A model generated the notes under the pieces. The model made no database searches. It was not told the origin of the DNA and saw only the letters and a program-made list of their open reading frames with translations. The position numbers and the translations under genes are program-made. Positions 1-7,392 of a DNA stretch of 11,731 bases are shown piece after piece. How positions within the stretch are numbered: position 1 is the stretch's first letter; every line of letters begins with the position of its first letter. The stretch comes from an actinobacterium acAMD-2 (GTDB lineage: Bacteria; Actinomycetota; Actinomycetes; UBA12327). The stretch covers positions 1-11,731 of the forward strand of contig JNSE01000023.1 of NCBI GenBank assembly GCA_000754455.1. The letters are read 5' to 3'.

Positions 1-3000
1 GAGTAACTCATCCATCCACGTGGTCGAACTCGGTTCGTCAGCAACCAGGGCTGACTGTTCGCGCACGGTGGTTTTGCCACGGGAGGTGAGGCGCAACAGC
101 ACGAGCTCCGCGCCCCCAGTGATTTCTTCATCAGGAGTGGGAAGTTCCCGGAATTGAGCAATCGCGTCGTTAAGCGCGCCTTCGCGTACGGCCAGCTGAT
201 ACAAGCCCAATTGGGGATTTTCTTGCGTTGAGTCCTTCGACGGCGCGGACTTCATCGTCTTGAGGTCAATCACCACAACTTTTCCCTCAGCGGTGAGTTC
301 AAGGCGGTCGATCTTGCCGCTCAAGTGCACGTTACGGCCGGCAATGGTGACGTCCATGGCAAAAGATTCCTCAGCGCCGATCAAGCGGCGCTCATTAGCG
401 GCCTGCCAACTCAAAAAGTTGATCAGGGCATCGCGCGCTTTGCCACGCTCGACATCGGCCTGCCAGACGGCATCGTAGCTGACCTCATCCCACACGCGAT
501 CCAGATGCACCATGAGTTCATCAATGTGCGGGGTCACCTCTTGGCTGGCAGCTTCCTCAGCTAACGCGTGAACAACACTGCCAAAGCCCATCGCTGCATT
601 GCGCGGGCCATTCGCTCGAACAGCACGACCCAAATACCAGCTCATCGGGCAAGTGACCAACGACTCCAACTGTGAACCTGAGAGACGAATCTGCTTATCT
701 GGCGGGAACGGGTGAACGTCTTCACCCGAGATCTCGCGCACACCCCACCAGTTGTCTGGGTGAGCGGTGGGAACCAGAAGTTCGTCGCCCACTTTTTCAC
801 TGGCCAAACTCCCCAGGATCTGGATGGCGATGTCTCGCTCGGCCTTGGAGAGCCCATCGTTCAACAATTGCGCTCGTAGCGAGGCCACCAAGCCGGACAA
901 GGTTGACGGTCGAGGCGTTCGCGCTGTAATCGCCATAGCCGACAAGGTCGGGTTAGAGCGAATCAATTCGTCAATAAACCGTGAAGGTTGAGATCCGTTC
1001 TCCGATGCTTCGCCCACAGCCGTGACCAACAATCGCTGACGGGCGCGCGTGATCGCCACATAGAAGAGTCGACGTTCTTCAGCCAGCGTTGTCGTTAAGG
1101 GATGAACATCCTCAATGTCGTGGGCGACTAACTGATCGGCTTGCAACAACGTGCCGCGCTGGCGCATGTCGGGCCACATGTCGGCTTGCACATCGGCCAC
1201 GACAACAAGATCCCACTCGAGCCCTTTGGACCGGTGAGCAGACATCACGCGCACTGCATCTCGACTGGCTCCGCGCTGCACCAACGTGTCTGCCGGAATG
1301 GACTGACGAGTGATGTTGTGTAGGAATCCGCGAGCACCACCGGCTGCTGAACGCTCCCGGTTGCGCATCGCCAAGGTGAACAGGGTCAGCACTGCATCAA
1401 GGTGACGGTCAGCACGTCGACCCTGCGCACCGCCGGAATACGACGAGCGCTCTAAGCGCTGACCCCACGTCCGCACCTCATCGTTGCGCCAGGGTTGTTG
1501 ATCCCACAGAGTCCACAACACTTCGTGGGGATCATCATGCTTGCCCATAGCTTGGCGAGCCAGCACGATGACTTCAGAGAGGCGACGTGCAACTCCCGTG
1601 ACTTCCTCATCGTGGGTCGCCAATCGCCCAGGCGTCACAACGGCATCGCGAATGAGTTCGCCTGATGAGGTCGTGGGCAAACCAAACTCGTTGGTTTGGC
1701 GACTTTCCTCACGCAGGGCACGCCCCAAGCGGCGCAACTGAGCTGAATCCCCACCGCAATAGGCCGACAGCAGGAGCGCGCGGATTTCGTCCGCAGTCAC
1801 GCTGGCGGGCTCGATCACACAGCGCATGGCCGTCAACAACGGTTCTACCGCAGGATCAAGGTGCAAGGGCAGGTCTTCACCCGCGACTTCCACCGGGACT
1901 CCGGCCGCATGCAGCGAGCGATGAAGGCTAGGAATTGATCGCGCTCCCGACCGCACCAAAACAGCCATCTGTGACCAGGCGATGCCATCGTCGAGGTGTG
2001 CCCGACGTAACTGATCAGCGATCGCATCGCCTTGAGCGATCGTGGATGAGTACGTGTGCACATCGATGACGCTGGCAGGAAGGTCAGGGGCGGCTACTCG
2101 TTGGCGATGGCTTCGACCATCACCTTTGAATGCCGTGCCGGTGGAGGAAAACTTGGCGGCCACTGAAACTGCGAGGTTGACTAATCCCTCGCCACTGCGA
2201 CGACACGTACGCAGCGCCACCACTGCAGCCTCTGATCCATCCGCTTGCGGGAAACGCACGGGGAACTCCACGATGCCCTTCACGTCAGCCCCGCGGAAGG
2301 CATAAATCGACTGATCAGGATCGCCGACAGCGACTAAGTCGCGACCGCCACCGGCAATCGCCTGAAGAAGGCGCTCTTGGGCCGGGTCAGTATCTTGAAA
2401 TTCATCAACAAAAACCGCGTCATAGCGTTCGCGTAGGTCAGCTCGGCCGCTGGACGACTGCGCAAAGATCACCGCGCGCGTGACCATTTCGGTGTAGTCG
2501 ATCTCGTTCTTGTGATCGAGGACGTCAAGGTATTCCTCAAGCGCATTCGCCACGCTGACCCAGGAGTCTCGCCCTTGTTGCTGGGCAATGGCCAGCAATT
2601 CGTGCGGCTCAAGCCCTAGTGTGCGAGCTCGCTGAAAGACGGTGCGAATTTCAGCGGCAAAACCAGCAGTAGTCAACGCCGCTTGCCATTGCTTCGGCCA
2701 GAGAACCGTCGGAACGTCGTCTTCAACGTGGCCCTGCAAGAGTTCGCGAATGACCGCGTCTTGCTCAGGGTTGGTCAACAACGTGCGACGCGGGGCTCCC
2801 CATTCATAATCTTGGGTGGCATCACCGACCAGAGCAAAACAAAAAGCGTGAAAGGTCCATGCCGTCGCACCCAACTGGTCTGGCCCCAAACGAGTGGCGA
2901 TGCGGTCGCGAAGTTCCTGCGCGGCCTTTCGACTAAAAGTCAGTACCAAGATGCGATCCGCCGGCGTTCCGGCTTCGATGCGAGCGGCAACCGCTTCAAC

Positions 3001-3189
3001 CAAGGTGGCGGTCTTTCCCGTTCCCGGTCCGGCCAAAATCAGCAAAGGGCCAGCACCAGCGGTGGCAGCATGATCAACAGCGCGCTGTTGTTCAGCATCG
3101 GGAGTGATCCGCGGACCAGCAACACGTTCGGGTGCTACCAAGGTGATGACGGGAGTGTCTGCACTACCGCGCCGGCCTGCTGTTGACAA
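1..3189 (-). CDS. adnA: AdnA-like UvrD-family helicase fused to RecB-like nuclease (3' end cut by window)
   Basis: This is a DNA helicase-nuclease, probably the AdnA subunit of the actinobacterial AdnAB end-resection machine. The frame is open for 1063 codons to the window edge. Superfamily 1A motifs run in order: Q-motif (TPDAEQQ, about 29-35), Walker A AGPGTGKT (53-60), motif Ia TFSRKAAQEL (84-93), motif Ib TFHAFC, Walker B VDEFQD (261-266), motif III GDPDQSIYAFRG (289-300), motif IV near 326-331, motif V SAHRSKGLEWD (650-660) and motif VI FYVAITRAR (709-717). A PD-(D/E)XK nuclease follows: GSVVH (870-874), GKIDRLE (958-964), VIDLKT (973-978) and QLGLYQ (993-998). Motor and nuclease residues all look intact. 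In mycobacteria adnA precedes adnB, so a second helicase-nuclease is expected just beyond position 1. The choice of AdnA over AdnB rests on gene order, with moeZ nearby as in mycobacteria. The start is TTG, chosen for its Shine-Dalgarno; an in-frame TGA lies 12 nt upstream. Confidence 0.88.
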   Translation of the reverse strand, partial: MSTAGRRGSADTPVITLVAPERVAGPRITPDAEQQRAVDHAATAGAGPLLILAGPGTGKTATLVEAVAARIEAGTPADRILVLTFSRKAAQELRDRIATRLGPDQLGATAWTFHAFCFALVGDATQDYEWGAPRRTLLTNPEQDAVIRELLQGHVEDDVPTVLWPKQWQAALTTAGFAAEIRTVFQRARTLGLEPHELLAIAQQQGRDSWVSVANALEEYLDVLDHKNEIDYTEMVTRAVIFAQSSSGRADLRERYDAVFVDEFQDTDPAQERLLQAIAGGGRDLVAVGDPDQSIYAFRGADVKGIVEFPVRFPQADGSEAAVVALRTCRRSGEGLVNLAVSVAAKFSSTGTAFKGDGRSHRQRVAAPDLPASVIDVHTYSSTIAQGDAIADQLRRAHLDDGIAWSQMAVLVRSGARSIPSLHRSLHAAGVPVEVAGEDLPLHLDPAVEPLLTAMRCVIEPASVTADEIRALLLSAYCGGDSAQLRRLGRALREESRQTNEFGLPTTSSGELIRDAVVTPGRLATHDEEVTGVARRLSEVIVLARQAMGKHDDPHEVLWTLWDQQPWRNDEVRTWGQRLERSSYSGGAQGRRADRHLDAVLTLFTLAMRNRERSAAGGARGFLHNITRQSIPADTLVQRGASRDAVRVMSAHRSKGLEWDLVVVADVQADMWPDMRQRGTLLQADQLVAHDIEDVHPLTTTLAEERRLFYVAITRARQRLLVTAVGEASENGSQPSRFIDELIRSNPTLSAMAITARTPRPSTLSGLVASLRAQLLNDGLSKAERDIAIQILGSLASEKVGDELLVPTAHPDNWWGVREISGEDVHPFPPDKQIRLSGSQLESLVTCPMSWYLGRAVRANGPRNAAMGFGSVVHALAEEAASQEVTPHIDELMVHLDRVWDEVSYDAVWQADVERGKARDALINFLSWQAANERRLIGAEESFAMDVTIAGRNVHLSGKIDRLELTAEGKVVVIDLKTMKSAPSKDSTQENPQLGLYQLAVREGALNDAIAQFRELPTPDEEITGGAELVLLRLTSRGKTTVREQSALVADEPSSTTWMDELL

Positions 3190-3197
3190 GAACTGAA

Positions 3198-3205
3198 CTC
3201 ACCTT
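3198..3205 (-). promoter_or_regulatory. Shine-Dalgarno fixing the TTG start of the adnA-like gene
   Basis: On the minus strand AAGGTGAG stands 8 nt before TTG at 3189. The frame has an in-frame TGA between this site and the TTG, and no ATG or GTG follows in the first 23 codons, so this site decides the start. Confidence 0.65.
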
Positions 3206-3267
3206 CTGTTTCACGGCCACCTGTGGGTTGCCGCGTGATGGGCGGCTTATGTTCACCCGTCAGGAAG

Positions 3268-3295
3268 ACCTTAGTGTCGCGCAGGTGTCCGACAA
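3268..3295 (-). promoter_or_regulatory. candidate promoter of the adnA-like gene
   Basis: Read on the minus strand, TTGTCG (3295-3290) is followed after 16 bp by TAAGGT (3273-3268), which fits the actinobacterial TANNNT -10 pattern. The start codon lies about 79 nt downstream. The -35 lies within a TGTCG-N10-CGACA inverted repeat (3275-3279 and 3290-3294). This was found by eye only, and the match could be chance. Confidence 0.3.
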
Positions 3296-3322
3296 TGGCC
3301 CCTTTTTTTGCTTAGGTAGACG

Positions 3323-3335
3323 GGGCACGGTGCCC
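3323..3335. repeat. perfect 6+1+6 inverted repeat upstream of the flippase-like gene
   Basis: GGGCAC and GTGCCC flank a single G, 53 bp before the ATG at 3389. A one-base loop cannot fold well as a hairpin of full length, so a dimeric protein-binding site is the more natural reading. No regulator is identified. Confidence 0.35.
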
Positions 3336-3388
3336 AACTGACACCACATCCCCACCTGAGCGCACTGGGCGTGAAACGATGAAGCCCT

Positions 3389-5812
3389 ATGACGCCGTTG
3401 CCTCCTGACCAGCAGTTCCCAGAACTTGGCCTGCCTGTCATCGAAGAGCCGCCACTGCCCAACAGTGTGCGCCGGCCGCGCGACCTGCTTCAACTGGTCG
3501 TCACGATCGCCATCGCGGCAGCGCTCCTCGTTATCACCGCTCTCGCTGTGACCACAACTTCTGGCCTCGAGGCCGACCTCATTGGTGTAGTGACCGGTCT
3601 TCCCGCTGCACTGATTTACATCGTGCAGTTCTTTGGTGGATTAGGCCTGTTGATCATCCCGGTCGCTGTATCGATTGACTTAGTTGCGCGGCGACGTAAC
3701 ACCCAACTGTTGACTGCTTTGGCGGCAGCGGCCATCGCGGCGTTCTTTGCCGTTGGACTGCGCTTTGCCATTGAGTACCTCACGCCGGGTCAACTTCTCG
3801 AAGCGCTCACCAAAGTCAAGCCCGATGGCATGCGCACACTGACATTGGATGCCGCACTTGCTGCCATCGTTGCGTTGTTGACTGTGGCCCAGCTAGCGGG
3901 CCGCAGTCGCTGGCAAATCTTCTCCGCGGTCATTGTCGGTTCGGTTGCCACGACGCTGGTGCTCTCTAGTTCCCTTACCGTTGTAGCAGTTGCTGAATCC
4001 ATATTGCTGGGATTTGCGATCGGCCTAATTTCGCGTTACGCCATGGGCTCGCCCAGTGAGCGGCCCGATGGAATGGCCATTGCGCTAGCCCTGCGCGACG
4101 CCGGCCTACCCCTGACCCACCTGACCCGGCTTGATCTTGAATCGCGAGGGCGTCGTCGCTACCGCGGGATCGCCACGGAAAACGGCACAACTGAGCATTA
4201 CCGCATTCACGTCCTTGACCGCGATCAAGAAGGCGCTGGCATCGCGGCCTACCTATGGCGCCAAATTCGTGTCATTCGTCCAGCCGCTCGACCCGCCTTC
4301 CTTTCGCTTCGGCGTAACTTTGAACACGAGTCCATGGTCACTTTTGCGGCCCAAGCAACCGATGCATCCGTTCGCGAACTCGTCGCTGTAACCGAAGTGG
4401 GAGTTTTTGCAGCAGCTCTTGCTTACATTGATCCACAAGCGCAACCACTCAACGAACTTGACCCTGCGACCTTGACCGACCAGGCCCTCGATTCGATTTG
4501 GTCAACAGTGGATGCACTCCATCAATCACGCGTTGCCCATCGAGGCTTAGCGCCCTCTCGAATTCAATTGCGAGAAGACTCCACCGCGGTTCTGACGGAC
4601 TTCCGAGATGGCGAAATTGCCGCTAGCGATCTGGCTCTCGCACTCGATACAGCTGAACTCTTGGTTTCGCTGGCCTCCCTCGTTGGAGCCGAGCGAAGCG
4701 TTCAAGCAGGCGTGCGCAGCATGGGGGCACAGCGCATTGCTAGTTGCACCTCGCTGGTGCAATCGCTGTCTATGTCGGATGAAACCCGAACTCTGCTCAA
4801 GTCCAATAAGGGCCTGCTCAAGCAGGTCCGGCAGGTCATGAGCACCTTGAGCACCGAGGAAGTTCCTGAACAGCCACCCCTGGCCCGCTTCCAAAGGCGC
4901 ACCATCATCAGTGCAGTCGGCTTGTCCGTCGCCGCTTATCTGCTCATTTCCCAAATCGGAACCCTCGATCTGGGTCAGATCTTGGGACAAGCGAAACTTC
5001 CCTACGTTGCCGCCGCGCTGATCTTGTCCTTTATGACTTACGTTGGCGGAACTCTGAGCTTGATTGGTTTTACGCCTGCCAAGATTCGCGCTTTTCCTGC
5101 CCTGCTAGCCCACTTCGCCGCGACCTACTACGCGCTCTTTGCGCCCGGAGTGGTCAGCGCTGTCGGCGTGAACACTGCCTTCTTGCAACGATCCGGTGTG
5201 GGGGCTGCAACCGCTGTTGCCTCCGTAGGCATCACCCAAGTTTCCGCTGTCATCGCCAGTTTGTTGATGGTCCTGATTTTCGGCGCTCTGGCAGGGGCGA
5301 GTCCGCAGTCTGTCATTAGCCCATCCGAAGGCATCGTCATTGCCGTTGGCGTCGTCGTCTTCGTGGTGTTAATTGGCGTCATCATCGCCCCGATTCGCCA
5401 CTACGCCATTCGACGCCTCCGACCGATCTTCACCCAAGGGCTACCGCGCCTGATTGACATCTTGCAAAACCCCAGGGCCCTCATCACTGGTTTTGGTGGG
5501 AACTTCGTGATGAACCTTGCCTACATCTTCACCTTGGTCGCCTGCGTCCGCGCCTATGGCAACGATGCCTCTATTCCTGCCCTAGCTCTGGTATTTCTCG
5601 TCGGTAGCGCCGTGGCTTCGGTGGTCCCCACACCCGGTGGTTTGGGTGCTGTTGAAGTGGCCTTGACCGCGTCTCTGACCGCCTCAGGGGTGGACGCAGC
5701 AACGGCGGTCTCGGCCGTCCTGCTCTACCGCGTGGTCACGTTCTGGATTCCCGTTCCCATTGGCTGGGCTTCCTCGCAATGGTTGAGCAAGCGAGACCTA
5801 CTGCCTGGCTAA
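3389..5812 (+). CDS. flippase-like (LPG_synthase_TM) membrane protein with embedded pseudokinase domain
   Basis: An 807-residue integral membrane protein in three parts. Residues 1-31 are a proline-rich cytoplasmic head. About five to seven hydrophobic segments lie in 32-220. A soluble block, about 225-500, has a kinase-like outline: a likely helix-C glutamate (HES, 313-315), a catalytic-loop equivalent HRGLAPS (384-390) and a DFG equivalent DFR (404-406). The catalytic Asp of HRD is Gly, the loop Asn is Arg, and no VAIK lysine is evident, so it is probably a pseudokinase. Residues 505-800 form a second membrane block with the PTPGGLGAVE signature (747-756) of the lysylphosphatidylglycerol synthase/flippase-like domain. 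There is no C-terminal aminoacyl-transfer domain, so it is not an MprF-type synthase. The likely role is lipid or lipid-linked substrate handling in the cell envelope; the substrate is unknown. An in-frame TGA at 3380-3382 bars an earlier start. The gene is divergent from the adnA-like gene. Confidence 0.85.
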   Translation: MTPLPPDQQFPELGLPVIEEPPLPNSVRRPRDLLQLVVTIAIAAALLVITALAVTTTSGLEADLIGVVTGLPAALIYIVQFFGGLGLLIIPVAVSIDLVARRRNTQLLTALAAAAIAAFFAVGLRFAIEYLTPGQLLEALTKVKPDGMRTLTLDAALAAIVALLTVAQLAGRSRWQIFSAVIVGSVATTLVLSSSLTVVAVAESILLGFAIGLISRYAMGSPSERPDGMAIALALRDAGLPLTHLTRLDLESRGRRRYRGIATENGTTEHYRIHVLDRDQEGAGIAAYLWRQIRVIRPAARPAFLSLRRNFEHESMVTFAAQATDASVRELVAVTEVGVFAAALAYIDPQAQPLNELDPATLTDQALDSIWSTVDALHQSRVAHRGLAPSRIQLREDSTAVLTDFRDGEIAASDLALALDTAELLVSLASLVGAERSVQAGVRSMGAQRIASCTSLVQSLSMSDETRTLLKSNKGLLKQVRQVMSTLSTEEVPEQPPLARFQRRTIISAVGLSVAAYLLISQIGTLDLGQILGQAKLPYVAAALILSFMTYVGGTLSLIGFTPAKIRAFPALLAHFAATYYALFAPGVVSAVGVNTAFLQRSGVGAATAVASVGITQVSAVIASLLMVLIFGALAGASPQSVISPSEGIVIAVGVVVFVVLIGVIIAPIRHYAIRRLRPIFTQGLPRLIDILQNPRALITGFGGNFVMNLAYIFTLVACVRAYGNDASIPALALVFLVGSAVASVVPTPGGLGAVEVALTASLTASGVDAATAVSAVLLYRVVTFWIPVPIGWASSQWLSKRDLLPG

Positions 5813-5814
5813 TG

Positions 5815-5838
5815 GAGCAAAGAGGTGCGTCTTTGCTC
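5815..5838 (+). terminator. strong hairpin, likely terminator of the flippase-like gene
   Basis: GAGCAAAGA and TCTTTGCTC form a perfect 9-bp stem around the loop GGTGCG, starting 3 nt after the stop codon. A G-T pair could extend it. There is no following T-run, so it would be a U-less terminator or a 3'-end stabiliser. It lies 52 nt before the CDGSH gene, which may therefore have its own promoter. Confidence 0.6.
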
Positions 5839-5890
5839 TCACTAGGCAACAATGTGTTCTTCTGAACGGTCCGCATACGAAGTAGGAGTT

Positions 5891-6115
5891 ATGAGCGAAC
5901 AGTCCCCCGTCAAAATCACCGTGACTGAAAATGGCTGGTACCAGGTCGAAGGCACCACTCAAATCATTGCCTCAGATGGTTCGCTCATTCGCGAAGGCGA
6001 CAAGTTCTTCTTGTGCCGCTGCGGCCACAGCAATGCCAAGCCGTTTTGCGACAGCGCGCACAAGTCGTGTGACTTCGTCGACGACGGATTGGGCAAGAAG
6101 CCGAAGAAGGACTAG
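5891..6115 (+). CDS. CDGSH-type [2Fe-2S] iron-sulfur protein
   Basis: A 74-residue soluble protein with one CDGSH motif: C42-R-C44, then S46, P51, C53-D-S-A-H57. Family knowledge assigns [2Fe-2S] ligation to three Cys and one His, and all four are present. The usual Gly-Ser before His is Ser-Ala here. The tail (residues 67-74) is lysine-rich. The start at 5891 is preferred because AGGAG precedes it, though with a tight 2-nt gap. An upstream in-frame ATG at 5852 would add 13 residues but has no ribosome binding site and lies just after the hairpin. Single-domain bacterial CDGSH proteins are thought to take part in redox or cluster transfer; the partner is unknown. Its stop is 3 bp from that of the convergent moeZ. 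Confidence 0.88.
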   Translation: MSEQSPVKITVTENGWYQVEGTTQIIASDGSLIREGDKFFLCRCGHSNAKPFCDSAHKSCDFVDDGLGKKPKKD

Positions 6116-6120
6116 TCCTT
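6107..6120. repeat. 14-bp perfect palindrome spanning both convergent stop codons
   Basis: AAGGACTAGTCCTT contains the TAG of the CDGSH gene and reaches into the TAA (6121-6119) of moeZ. As RNA it can fold a 5-bp stem with a 4-nt loop from either strand. It is too weak alone to be called a terminator, but its position between converging genes is suggestive. Confidence 0.45.
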
Positions 6121-7291
6121 AGTACGAAGGCTTGTCAGGTTCAATCTGGCTGACCCATGCCACCACGCCACCACCGACGTGAACAGCGTCAGCGAAGCCT
6201 GCGCCCTTGACCACGGCCAGTACCTCAGCCGAGCGACCGCCGACCTTGCAGTGCAAGACGATGGGCTTATCCGTGGGCAATCCAGCCAACGCGTTTCCGT
6301 TGAGGAACTCGCCCTTAGGAATTAAGGTCGCGCCGTCAATGTGAACGATGTCCCACTCGTTGGGCTCGCGCACGTCAATGAGTTCAAAGTCAGTCTCGCC
6401 ACGCTCACGGGCATCGAGCATGTCCTTGAGCTGCTTGACGCTAATGGTTGAGTCCTTAACTGCCTCAGTGGCTTCCTCGCTGACCGTGCCACAGAAGTAG
6501 TCGTAGTCAATGAGTTCGGTAATGGGCTCGCCATTGGGGTCCTTGCGGATCTTGACGGTGCGGTAGCTCATTTCCAGGGCGTCATAAATCATCAAGCGAC
6601 CCAGCAGGGTTTCACCCATTCCAGTAATGAGCTTGATGGCTTCGGTTCCCATGATCGAACCAATCGATGCACACAAGACACCGAGCACGCCACCTTCGGC
6701 GCACGAAGGAACCATGCCGGGGGGCGGTGGCTCGGGATACAAGTCGCGATACTGCGGACCATGGTCTTCCCAAAACACCGAAGCCTGACCCTCAAAGCGA
6801 TAAATCGAACCCCATACGTACGGCTTGTGCAGCAACACTGCTGCGTCGTTGACCATGTAGCGAGTAGCAAAATTGTCGGTACCGTCCACGATCAGGTCGT
6901 ATTGGGCAAAGATTTCCAACACGTTGGAGTTGTCCAAGCGCTCGTTGTGGACCACAACGTTGACGTACGGGTTGATTTCATTGACCGTGTCGCGAGCCGA
7001 TTCAGCCTTCGGGCGGCCGATGTCGCTTTGGCGGTGAATGATCTGGCGCTGCAAGTTCGATTCATCAACCTCGTCGAACTCGACGATGCCCAGCGTGCCC
7101 ACGCCAGCTGCGGCCAAATACATCAACGCCGGCGAACCCAGCCCACCTGCGCCCACACACAGCACGCGCGCGTTCTTCAGGCGCTTTTGTCCATCCATTC
7201 CCACCTCAGGAATGATGATGTGACGGCTGTAGCGACGAACCTCGTCAACGGTGAGTTCGGCTGCTGGCTCGACCAACGGTGGCAATTGCAC
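6119..7291 (-). CDS. moeZ: MoeZ: adenylyltransferase/sulfurtransferase (MoeB/ThiF domain plus rhodanese)
   Basis: At 390 residues this has the usual MoeZ length. It adenylates the C-terminal glycine of small sulfur-carrier proteins (MoaD, CysO, ThiS types) and passes sulfur to make the thiocarboxylate, serving molybdopterin, cysteine or thiamine synthesis in the cytoplasm. The E1-like domain shows GAGGLGSP (47-54), NLQRQ (79-83), DGTDNF (136-141) and the conserved C197 and C207. The paired CxxC zinc sites of E. coli MoeB are absent. The rhodanese domain, about 285-390, has the active-site loop HCKVGGRS with C348. The start is GTG, directly preceded by an in-frame TAA and by GGAG at a 6-nt gap. 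It lies 101 bp downstream of prfB on the same strand and converges with the CDGSH gene. MoeZ near an AdnA gene matches mycobacterial gene order (Rv3206c, Rv3202c). Confidence 0.95.
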   Translation of the reverse strand: MQLPPLVEPAAELTVDEVRRYSRHIIIPEVGMDGQKRLKNARVLCVGAGGLGSPALMYLAAAGVGTLGIVEFDEVDESNLQRQIIHRQSDIGRPKAESARDTVNEINPYVNVVVHNERLDNSNVLEIFAQYDLIVDGTDNFATRYMVNDAAVLLHKPYVWGSIYRFEGQASVFWEDHGPQYRDLYPEPPPPGMVPSCAEGGVLGVLCASIGSIMGTEAIKLITGMGETLLGRLMIYDALEMSYRTVKIRKDPNGEPITELIDYDYFCGTVSEEATEAVKDSTISVKQLKDMLDARERGETDFELIDVREPNEWDIVHIDGATLIPKGEFLNGNALAGLPTDKPIVLHCKVGGRSAEVLAVVKGAGFADAVHVGGGVVAWVSQIEPDKPSY

Positions 7292-7297
7292 TTAGGA

Positions 7298-7301
7298 CTC
7301 C
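7298..7301 (-). promoter_or_regulatory. Shine-Dalgarno fixing the GTG start of moeZ
   Basis: GGAG on the minus strand, 6 nt before the GTG at 7291. The codon just before the GTG is TAA in frame, so no longer form is possible. Confidence 0.65.
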
Positions 7302-7317
7302 AGATCGTGATGGCTCG

Positions 7318-7341
7318 TAGAGCGGCTGTTGACCTGCTCTA
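7318..7341. repeat. inverted repeat in the moeZ leader region
   Basis: TAGAGC (7318-7323) and GCTCTA (7336-7341) form perfect 6-bp arms around 12 bp. The right arm overlaps an 8-bp palindrome CTCTAGAG (7337-7344). The 101-bp gap 7292-7392 holds this and no clear terminator for prfB; a moeZ promoter is likely here but no good -10/-35 pair stands out. Confidence 0.35.
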
Positions 7342-7392
7342 GAGATAACAACTGTGCCGTACGCCTGCGTATTCCCTGCCCTGGGGTCTGGG

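Larger units (their letters stand above)
3190..3388. other. divergent intergenic region with small palindromes
   Basis: These 199 bp separate the divergent adnA-like gene and the flippase-like gene, so they should hold promoters for both. Visible elements are TGTCG-N10-CGACA (3275-3294), a run of seven T (3303-3309) and the perfect palindrome GGGCAC-G-GTGCCC (3323-3335). I see no convincing plus-strand -35/-10 pair. The ATG at 3389 has only a weak purine-rich stretch before it. Confidence 0.5.

Noticed and set aside
2683..3186. 167-codon plus-strand open frame near the start of the adnA-like gene
   Set aside because: It is antisense to Walker A and motif Ia of the helicase; its serine/arginine-rich, low-sense product indicates a shadow frame.
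3275..3309. TGTCG-N10-CGACA followed by a run of T, looking like a plus-strand terminator
   Set aside because: No plus-strand gene lies upstream to terminate, the stem is only 5 bp, and 8 nt separate it from the T-run.
3379..3408. nine-codon open frame overlapping the start of the flippase-like gene
   Set aside because: It could be a leader peptide, but it has no Shine-Dalgarno, no regulatory residue pattern and no attenuator structure after it.
4547..4990. 147-codon minus-strand open frame inside the flippase-like gene
   Set aside because: It is antisense to the pseudokinase end, has no recognisable domain and no good start signal.
3389..5812. lysylphosphatidylglycerol synthase (MprF)
   Set aside because: Only the membrane flippase-like domain is present. 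The C-terminal cytosolic lysyl-transfer domain is missing, so synthase activity is not supported.
6761..7342. 193-codon open frame on the plus strand opposite moeZ
   Set aside because: It lies almost wholly antisense to moeZ, whose motifs are unmistakable. The product resembles no family and reflects the codon bias of the other strand.
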